Source: Phellopilus nigrolimitatus
Lineage: Eukaryota > Basidiomycota > Agaricomycetes > Hymenochaetales > Hymenochaetaceae
Direction: 5' to 3'
Length of the DNA stretch: 27,124 nt
Assembly: GCA_021029095.1 (NCBI GenBank)
Contig: JAJOHG010000348.1
Span: 1 to 27,124 of the forward strand
This document shows positions 19,554 to 27,124 of this stretch, piece by piece (within the stretch, counting starts at the first letter, position 1; the number at the start of each line of letters is the position of its first letter). The notes under the pieces were generated by a model, which worked only from the letters and a program-made list of their open reading frames with translations, made no database searches and was not told the origin of the DNA. The translations under genes were made by a program, and so were the position numbers.

Positions 19554-21857
19554 TCATTCCTCGGCCGTCTTCCAATCCTCTTCATCCGACGCATCCTCTT
19601 CGCTATCCGCTTGCCCTACTTCTGAGAGAGGTTCCTGTTTGGGCCCGAAATATCCAATCTTGTAGCGATCCATTGCCTGCTTTTTAACGATAAGTGTCCT
19701 CCAGGAGAACGGCCCCGTCGGATCCAAGCCCTCCGCCCCATACTCGTCCCACTCTTTCCTTGCATATTCAAACGGTTCATAGCGCAGGACATAGACGACG
19801 AACGATTCCGGCGCTTTGAGCCTTTGACCTTGCATTGTGAAACGCAAGTTCTCGGGTTTCATGCCCTCAGTAACTGCGCAATAACATCGATCATAAAGCC
19901 CAAAATGAGCTTCCGCGATATACGCAAGCTTCCCGCACGCGGTGCGGCCAGCGATAATCGGATCGTAACCCGCGCTAAAGAATGCTTCGCCACGCTCTAT
20001 ATGCAGCTCGAGCACCGCTGCAGACGGCAGATTTAGGTAATCCATCTCTTCGCTCGGATGGCCTTCAGGGCAAGGATAGTCCTAACGTACGTGAGGAGTT
20101 ATTGTGGAGTTGATTTTGAAAGTAAATAATTGGGAAGCAGATCAAGTAGATGTAAACGCCTTACACAGAGGTGTAGGAGGCTACCGCCAGCATCGCAGTA
20201 CCGAGTCAACATGATGTAAGATCCTATGTGTTTATGTGCGAAGTTGCGTTCCTGTATTTTTTCGTACAATCGAGCAAACTCTGGTGTCTTCCCATATCTA
20301 GTTGTAGACAGTGCCTGCAATACTGCGGCTCGACAATATTTGTCCATGTCGAGAAGAGACACAATATAATGCCGGACACGATTTAATAGCAGTCGATCTT
20401 CACTGCAAGAATAAATGTAAGTGTATATTAGAAGTACGTACAATCTATAAGCACCTGTCAATTGAACGAGCAAGTTCCTGGCTCTGTCTCTCTAACGTTT
20501 TAGGTCGGATAACGCTGAAGTTGTTCGAGCGTCGCAGATCGTAGTGTAGTCGTTCGTAAAAGATCTGGTAAAATACGCGGTCCGGCGTACTCGAGATTCT
20601 GGTGAAAAAGGGATGCAGTATAGGGTGTGGGTACAAGACCCGAACATGGCTGTAATCGATGCAAGAGAAATCCATCCCGACCGTAGTGTTTTGACTTGCA
20701 AAGCTACGGCCGACTGTCCAAACGGCGTGGTTGAGTCCATCGAAGTCAGTCACACCATTCTGCATCAACACGCGGTCTTCCATGAACCACTGGAAAGCCT
20801 CTGAGCCAACCGTCAGTGGTAGCTTGTCAACATGTCTACGGAAGCAATAAGTATTGCTGAAAGAAAGAAAGAAAGAGGAAGCATTTATTTGCTGATTCCA
20901 GACTGACCGAAATACTATCTCCAGAGCACTTGCGATATGCTCAAGGAGAAAACCCGTGTATGGACTCCTTTGTTCTACACCAAGAAAATTGTATATGTAC
21001 TGATCGATATAGTCCCATTCTGGAGAAGTATCAATCGCAACGACGATGACATCCTTTAATTCCGTCTTCAATAAAAGTACGACGCTGAAATCCGTACGAT
21101 AAAATTGTCGTGCGAGACGCCTGACAACAATAAACGAGCGGTCGGGATCTCTGATGTCTATATTCAGTATCGGTGCATATCATAGTCGCATTAAGAGTTA
21201 TACCTAAGATAAGCTCGCGCGATGTGATACTGGTAGATATACTCTTCACGGCCAGAATAATCGAGATTCTTTATTGCCTGCATTAGCACATCGTCGGAGA
21301 TTGAAACGAGTGCCTTCCGAGAGCGGCTGAGGAGAGCATCAAAGTTATCGTGCACCACGAAAGAACTATGTGCCATTTCAATGAGATGCACTGCACCCTC
21401 GACTTTGAGGAAGCTCCGAATATGATCGTCCAGCGATAGATCAACGATGTGATCCAAAGCCTCTCCCGCTGTCGACGCTGCATTCGATCTAAGCCGTATT
21501 ATTGTTTTATTATACCAGATAGATCGAAAGACGATTTTACCTGACATATTTCAGCATGCGTTTACAGTCCCTTTCGATTTTCTTCTTCTTGGCTTTGACT
21601 GCGGCTTGAGGTAGTAACAGAACAGACGCGAGGGTGACGATCTCACTATTCTTCTGTATTCGAAGGAACGTTGCTCGCGGTCCACGTCCCATCCTCTCCG
21701 CGATCCCGCCGAGCAGAACTTCAAGATGTCGTCCTGCGTGGCTGTATAAGAGACCAAGTGTGCGTCCAGCGCCGGGGAGATTGTCCGCGGTCGCGTTCGT
21801 GCTGACCGAGTCCAGCGAAACTTGGTCAAAATCAAATAGTGATTTCAAGTTCGACAT
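19554..21857 (-). CDS. 670-aa protein of unrecognised family
   Basis: I do not recognise the family. Six exons (21857-21541, 21488-21204, 21150-20908, 20856-20455, 20402-20165, 20081-19554) sum to an exact frame. The introns are 52, 53, 51, 52 and 83 nt with good borders, so the gene looks intact. The N-terminal third is mainly helical, with a Lys patch (VKAKKKKIERDCKRM, about residues 87-101). The central third (FIVVRRLARQFYRTDFSVVL, EWDYIDQYIYNFLG, EHIASALEIVF) could be a helical-repeat or ARM-like region. The last third contains DYPCPEGHPSEEMDYLNL, LELHIERGEAFF, GRTACGKLAYIAEAHFGLYD and YVLRYEPFEY, a compact block that looks conserved. The protein ends in an acidic tail (ADSEEDASDEED). There is no signal peptide or membrane segment. 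The block reminds me of C-terminal parts of some fungal MYND-type proteins, but no MYND zinc-finger cysteine pattern is visible. Confidence 0.75.
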
Positions 21858-22585
21858 CGATACGTCCAACGTCGAATGGCGTAACAGTGAAAGCGGATGA
21901 TAAAGATCAAGAGCGACGAGGCTCGTAGACGTGAATATCGGACCTGCTGCAGATCTATAAACCAAGAACCCGCGGACACAGCCTGATCTCAATCAGCCAG
22001 TCCCCATAATAGAGAATCCACAGTTGATGAAATCATGGAGTCGTTGCCTGTATATGAGTCTTTTCTTATCTTCGGCAGAGATATCCAAGAAGAAAGAAAA
22101 ATGTGTAGCCCGTATCAAATAAGAAAACACAGCATCGAAAAGAAAGCCGCTGTGCACGTTGTCTGGTGGACTGGAAATAGCTGTAAATACCCACGCCACC
22201 GTGAAGCTCTTCATTGTGTGTCGTTGCTTTTTCCACCGAAGATAGCAAGATGCTGCGAGCAACACATTTCCTGGCGAAGAAATCACTTTTTTCGATGATC
22301 CTTTAGCTTTTGCATGCAGTGCGCGACAGCAGTGACAAAGACCGATGCTTTGTTAGTGACCATGAATACCTCCTTATTTACACGCATCACAGCTCGAACT
22401 GCCTCGTGAGCTTCTCAGCAGCGATGAGAATGAGTGGGGTGATCGGCATTTTCATCACCGAGAACGGATACTAAACGAAGTGCGTCTGCCTCTCCTGTGA
22501 GAAGAGCCCAAAATCCATGCCGCGATATGTACATGTACATAACGTAATACAGGTGCAGTCAACTAGATACCGAAAAGGGCTCGCA
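21858..22585. other. Gap between the 670-aa gene and the dynamin-like gene
   Basis: This 728-bp gap should hold the promoter of the 670-aa gene and the 3' end of the dynamin-like gene. A minus-strand frame at 21993-22286 has some hydrophobic segments but starts with a non-ATG codon and has no recognisable family. I do not call a gene here. Confidence 0.45.
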
Positions 22586-25477
22586 TTACCAGATGCCCAT
22601 CAGTTCACCTTTTGCTATCTCGAGTCTTTCGTACCTCCTCTGCAAGTTTTCTCGCTGAGCCGAAACAAGCGGAGACTCTTGAAGAAATGCCTTGCACCGC
22701 TCTCGCGCATCCCCGGATCCTTGAATAATCGACTTATACAATGCGTCTTGGATATCACGACCTAATCCCTGCACGAAATCGTAGTCGATAGCAAGCGGGA
22801 CGTTGTCCACAAATCGCTTATACGAGACTGCGAGGCGTATGATTCCATTTTTGCATGTCAATATAAATCACTAACAATGGCTCACCCTGAAAGTACGCCC
22901 TCACGGTTGCCATAATCTCCAAGGCTGGCTCCAGGGGATCTTTGGGAAGGAGTTTCGGTAGATCATGCGCAGCCACTCCTCTAAATCGCAGCTTGTTCAA
23001 ATTTGCCAAGACTTCTTCCAAAGGATTCACCGGCGTGTAACCAGTGGTCGGTGCAGTGGTGTCGGAAAACGCCTGAATTTGGCCCATGACATCGCTGTTC
23101 ATCTCTTTTTGCCAGCAGCCCTTGTAGTAAGCGAGGAATCTATCTTTGTAGTCCTCTAAATACTGCGAATTGAGCGTGAAAGGGCGACGTTCAAGGTTAA
23201 TGAGCCAGCGTAGGTGTTCTTTAGTGGCATCCCGATGCTGTTTTATTTGCTCAACTACCTCTAGTCTGGTTCGGCACGAAGTCAAGGACATGGCTTGACA
23301 AAAGAAAGTGGTATGGCGTACTGTATTGCACTGAGGAGTCCACCGTGTTCAAACCGCTTGAATCGCTCAACGATGAGTCGTTTGATTGCGTCGAGCATGA
23401 TGGCTTGCACAGAATCAAAGTAACCGAAGACTGGTTTCTCCCAATTTCTCATAATTTCTTCTATAATTTTCTGTGTCACCACGAATGGCACATTTCCAGG
23501 GAGTTCCCGAGTGCGTGCTCTGCGAAATAAAAAAAGAAATTAAGTAACACCGCTCTTTTATTGGTCTAACGTTGAGCAATAAACTCACTGGTGTGCCTTC
23601 TCCATGACCTCGTCGAGATGCAAGACTTTGCCTTGGCCAACCGTCTCAGTTTCTTCTCTGGATAGAAATCCCATCGCAGGAACGGTGATGTTTTTCGCAT
23701 CCTTTTTGTACGGCCTAAGATCTGGGGCGAGAGAGAGGATCGCATGTCTAAACTCAACCTGTTTGAGTCTAATGGACTGCAATAGCCCATCCTTCTCCGG
23801 CGTCCCTTCAATGAAACGAAAAACGTCTGCCGAAAAATGGCCTATGAGCTGCACCATCTCAGCTAATGAATCCGACGAGGGAGAAACGGGTAACTCTGCA
23901 AGGCTCTGCTCGGTACGCTGTAACAGCTCTTGCAGCTCGTCCTGGAGTTCTGGAAGCCTATAAACAAGCTGCGGGTTAGAAACAAGCTGCACATTAACTA
24001 TTTGGAAGAAGCAGTGAAACCTTTTGGCGATAAGGTCCGATAAAGTGTCGCTGAGGCGTTCGACCAGATTCGCAGTCCCCAAATTCTGAGATGTAAGGCT
24101 GCACCAGGGTTCTTTGGTTGTGAAAAATGTTTTCTCCTTTGCACGAGCCTCTTCCCATGTTATTCCCCGCCTTAACTGGGCTGGATCTGGCTGCTTGACG
24201 CAGAACCATCCAAGCTCAAGTGGCTCTTCTTCGTTCTTCACGTACTGAATCCAGCGATGCTCCTCTCCTTCCTCTATTCTGTCAGGCTTCGTGAGAACCC
24301 CTGCATTCAGCAGTTTAGATTAGATGCTTTTATATAAAAGAAGGACACTGCAACAGACCGATAGTCCTTCTTCCCTCAGGGTCATACTTTCGTGCTAATT
24401 CAAATGCACCTTGGACCTCAAAATCGGCTGAGAGTTATCAATACATTGTTGATTTCAAAGAATGTTATGAACCTCACTTTCACAAGAGACAGTGAGCAAT
24501 ATCACGCAGCTCGGCTTCTCAATATAGCGGATAGACAAGCTCTTGATAAGGTCGACGTCGTCTTGCCTGCCGTTTCGTCCTACGCTTGCGATCACACCTA
24601 GAAGAATGGGTTACGTCAGACCGGGAGTATTGGCTTTGATATGGCATTCCACGATCGAGCTCACCAGGAAGATCGCAGAAAGACAGATCCGTGAGAGTTG
24701 GTCCGTGAATTTGTACAGAAACATAATTTTCGGAGAAAGACAACTCAGGCGTCTCGGCCTCAAATCCGCCAAGGAAATCATTGTAATCATAAGCTGGGTT
24801 GAGAATGGCTCGTTGCGCCCTTCTTAGGCGTTCTTCGACCTCGTCTCGATCGGTAATCAGTGGACCAAACTCGACGTTCTTCGCCTGCCCGAGTGCTTTC
24901 CCGTTAATGTCCTTAATAAACGAAGGGAGACTTTACACGTCCAAGGGCCGTTCGAGTATTTGAGAAGGCATTCCGTAGGGCAACTTCGCCAGGTGTTAGC
25001 CTCGAGTACGCTATTCTCCTTTCAATAAAGTATCAAAGAACGAATCATACCGTGTACAAGTTCCAGAAGCTCTCGGAAGTTTTATCCCAGTGAACGCTTC
25101 GACCAATGAAGACTTTCCTGTAATAATAGTCAGCGAGTGATTTTGACAATGATCAGGCTGGCGGTGATAAGGAACGGGACTAACCTGCACTCTGCGACCC
25201 TATGACGGCTATCTGCGGAAGGTCGATATCAGACTGGAGTCTGCAGGAGATCAGCCAGTGCTTGCAGCAAAGCAGTATCTTGGGCTCACCCAACAGAATG
25301 GAGACGGTCTACGAGGTTCAGCATGCGTCGTCTTCGAAACGATATTCTTTCATCCAAAAGGCCAACGCCTAGGTTCGAGTCGAGAGAGCTGGACGGAGTT
25401 GCAGTGCCACTTCCTGCCATGTCGGACCAGGTTGAGGGTGAGAAGATACTAGTGGAAAGTGAAACTGACAAGGACAT
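22586..25477 (-). CDS. Dynamin-like large GTPase, with one frameshift
   Basis: Eleven exons can be traced (25477-25290, 25240-25185, 25117-25051, 24983-24665, 24597-24478, 24427-24359, 24300-24021, 23957-23589, 23519-23322, 23265-22886, 22827-22586), equal to about 762 aa if exon 4 had one more base. The P-loop is GSQSAGKSS (about residues 77-85). G3 is DLPG (about 208-211) and G4 is TKPD (about 277-280). The middle or stalk part shows GITWEEARAKEKTFF, ANLVERLSDTLSDLIAKR, LPELQDELQELL and ERRPFTLNSQYLEDYKDRFL. The GED is KRFVDNVPLAIDYDFVQGL. There is no PH or proline-rich domain, so it resembles the fungal Mx/Vps1-like group that oligomerises on membranes and is driven by GTP. In exon 4 the frame breaks at a T run (24918-24920): CKVSLR is in one frame and the next block (F-I-K-D) in another. 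All splice sites are intact, so the shift is either recent or a sequencing error. Confidence 0.88.
24918..24920 (-). other. Single-base frameshift site in the dynamin-like gene
   Basis: On the minus strand the T run after the codon for the end of VSLR is one base short of what the family pattern needs. Upstream the frame runs on to a premature stop; downstream the correct frame is preceded by TAA. The total exon length is one base less than a multiple of three, in agreement. Confidence 0.8.
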
Positions 25478-26094
25478 ATTTTAACGGGCTGGGTATTACA
25501 GGGTGGCTTAAGAAACATAGAACCAAGCGGTGACCCTTCTTCACAGCCTCATGGAACCAGGCTGGTCAACAGCCATTTAGCAAGACCGTCTGTCACAAGC
25601 GCGTTCCTTTCATACTAGTAGGTTATAGATCGCGCCTGGAGCGCAACGAGTTCCTCAATCATCCAGCATATGACTCAGTGGCCGTGAGATCACAGAAGTT
25701 GAAGCCAAAAGAGTTTCTTCCTAAAGATTCGAGCCTCCAGTTTAGGACAAATCAGCACCAGACCTAGAGGCATTAATGATGGAGAGTTCTGCCCCTGCCA
25801 GTATATTTGCCCAAATGGATTAGCGGTATATGGAGCGCAGTCGAGCGCACGGGCCAGTCGCACCCCTACACATCGCTTCCGTTCTTTTTGATGCAGTGCC
25901 CATCGAGAATAAACAAAGGCGGTAGAGAAGAGACAAGGAAATGAAGTCACGATGTTGCGACGAAACTAGATTACGTAAACTCCAATCTACAGCAATCGCG
26001 AACGAACGTGCAAATTCTCACCAGCACTATAGTGGAATGCGCATACGCTTTGAGAGAGGCATGAAGCGAGTCAAGAATGCTATGTTTCTAATAA
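25478..26094. other. Gap between the two dynamin-like genes
   Basis: This 617-bp stretch is the 5' flank of the dynamin-like gene at 22586-25477 and the 3' flank of the damaged copy to its right. No gene is supported; the minus-strand frame at 25690-25950 has no recognisable motif. Confidence 0.5.
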
Positions 26095-27124
26095 TTACCA
26101 GGTATTGCAGTCGTATTCCATTAACTCCCTCTTGGTCGTTGACAGCCATTTGAGTTTTTCTTGGAGATTATCGCGAAGAATACGTGTCCGAGGAAATTCT
26201 CTTAGAAGTAATGCGCATCTCTCCCTGGAGTCACCTTGATTGATCTGGGCGAGAAGCGCGTTTTGAATGCTATGAGCAAAGGCTTGCGCAAAGTCGAAGT
26301 TCACAACAAGCGAAACGTTGTCGACGAAGCGTCTGCTCGAGACTTCCGTGAAAACAAAGGCCGGTAAATCAACAAAAAAGCTTACTCATCGTCCTAAAGG
26401 AAATACTTACCTTGATAGTATGCGCTTACAATTGCCATCAATTCGAGTGCGGGTTCATATGGATCCTTAGGCAACAGCTTGAGTAAATCGGAAGCTTTTA
26501 CGTCACGAATATTCATGGTATTTAATCCCGAGAGGATTCGAGAAACAGGATGATTCGATATGGTATTGAGGTCGATGCCGGTTGAACTTGAGAGGCGTGT
26601 ATATTCCTGTACATGCTCCATGGCGACATTGTTCGACTCCATTTGTCGGCAGCCCTTGTAATACGCGAGGAAATCGTCCTTGTAGCGTGCCAGACAATGG
26701 GCATTAAGCGTGAACGCCGTTGATTCTTGTTCCAGAAGTTTGTCGATACTCAGCTTGGTATGGTCACCGAGCCTTTCGAGCAGCTGTTGGACTTCGGAGC
26801 TGTAGGTCTAGGTAAGACACACTCTGTTCCCCATGCTAGACGCAAACTGAAACGCACCGAACGATTTTCAACAAACCTCCATATTCAAAAGGCTTGAAGT
26901 TGATTTACGAGATCCTCTAAGAATTCATTGATCGTGGCGAACACCGCTTCGAAGAAGCTGCCGCCTGAGCCTTCCATTCAGCCATAGCGGTCGCAATTAT
27001 TGATATGGATACGTTGAATGGGATAAGCCCTGGCAGTTGCTGAGTACGATTTCTAAAGTCACAAGCAGTCACTTCACTTGCTTGCCAATTAATAGATTAG
27101 GACATACTTACTCGTTAAGAGCTC
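26095..27124 (-). pseudogene. Second dynamin-like gene, 3' half, frameshifted, cut by window edge
   Basis: The visible exons match the last exons of the neighbouring dynamin. From the right edge, a partial exon ending at 27112 joins NRTQQLPGLIPF (parallel to ARTRELPGNVPF). The next exon (down to about 26858) holds FFEAVFATINEF and FEYGGLL. Exon 26799-26411 holds VQQLLERLGDH, AFTLNAHC, YKDDFLAYYKGC, LLKLLPKDPYEPALELMAI and YYQ. Exon 26342-26095 holds RRFVDNVSLVVNFDF and the end of the GED. The intron borders lie at the same codons as in the neighbour. In the exon covering about 26858-27050 two frame changes occur: one near 26960-26975 and a second at the AAAA run near 26886-26889. They restore the original frame but leave a stop in the plain reading. 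The GTPase domain lies outside the window, so whether the whole gene is dead cannot be settled here. Confidence 0.8.

Noticed and set aside
21993..22286. Minus-strand frame with hydrophobic stretches, considered as a fungal membrane-protein remnant
   Set aside because: It starts with GTG, not ATG, has no neighbouring exons I can join, and the resemblance is too weak to call.
24519..24743. A possible second frameshift after the G3 motif of the dynamin-like gene
   Set aside because: On close reading the sequence after DLPG is a normal GTGAGC..TCTAG intron (24598-24664), and exon 5 continues in frame.
1..27124. CRISPR array, bacterial operons, prophage or IS element
   Set aside because: No regularly spaced repeats, no ribosome-binding-site-driven operons and no transposase; the intron structure shows nuclear fungal DNA.

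Overview
The window looks like nuclear DNA of a filamentous basidiomycete, most likely an Agaricomycete. Nearly every gene is split by short GT..AG introns of about 47-92 nt. The gene content fits: small fungal BTB/POZ proteins, Mx/Vps1-like dynamins, a fungal GGPP synthase, a LYR-motif protein, an Sld7-like protein and a tRNA-Thr with pol III signals. For most multi-exon genes I assigned splice sites by hand, and the exons of each of those add up to an intact frame.

Layout. 1-923: nothing recognisable. 924-1834 (+): decayed N-terminal GTPase part of a dynamin-like gene. 2042-3165 (-): serine-rich, disordered unknown protein. 3586-4221 (-): LYR-motif protein. 4710-5642 (+): single-exon unknown. 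5831-7202 (-): Sld7-like protein. 7644-13709: four BTB/POZ genes (three +, one -) with the same intron positions; two lie in a tandem duplication of about 2 kb. 13945-15776 (-): PfkB-type sugar kinase with a long low-complexity insert. 16022-17757 (-): GGPP synthase of nine exons. 18329-18401 (-): tRNA-Thr(AGU). 19554-21857 (-): 670-aa protein of unrecognised family. 22586-25477 (-): dynamin-like GTPase, complete apart from one single-base frameshift. 26095-27124 (-): the 3' half of a second, damaged dynamin copy running off the window.

How the genes relate. The housekeeping genes (GGPP synthase, LYR protein, Sld7-like protein, sugar kinase, tRNA) serve unrelated processes and show no pathway clustering. 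The rest is duplicated accessory sequence: a BTB cluster and three dynamin-related copies in different states of decay, two adjacent at the right end and one about 21 kb away at the left end on the other strand. The pattern is birth and death of recently expanded fungal families. I see no cassette of cooperating genes that would amount to a new molecular system. The most useful leads are the BTB tandem duplication, the dynamin copies with their frameshifts, and the unrecognised 670-aa gene.
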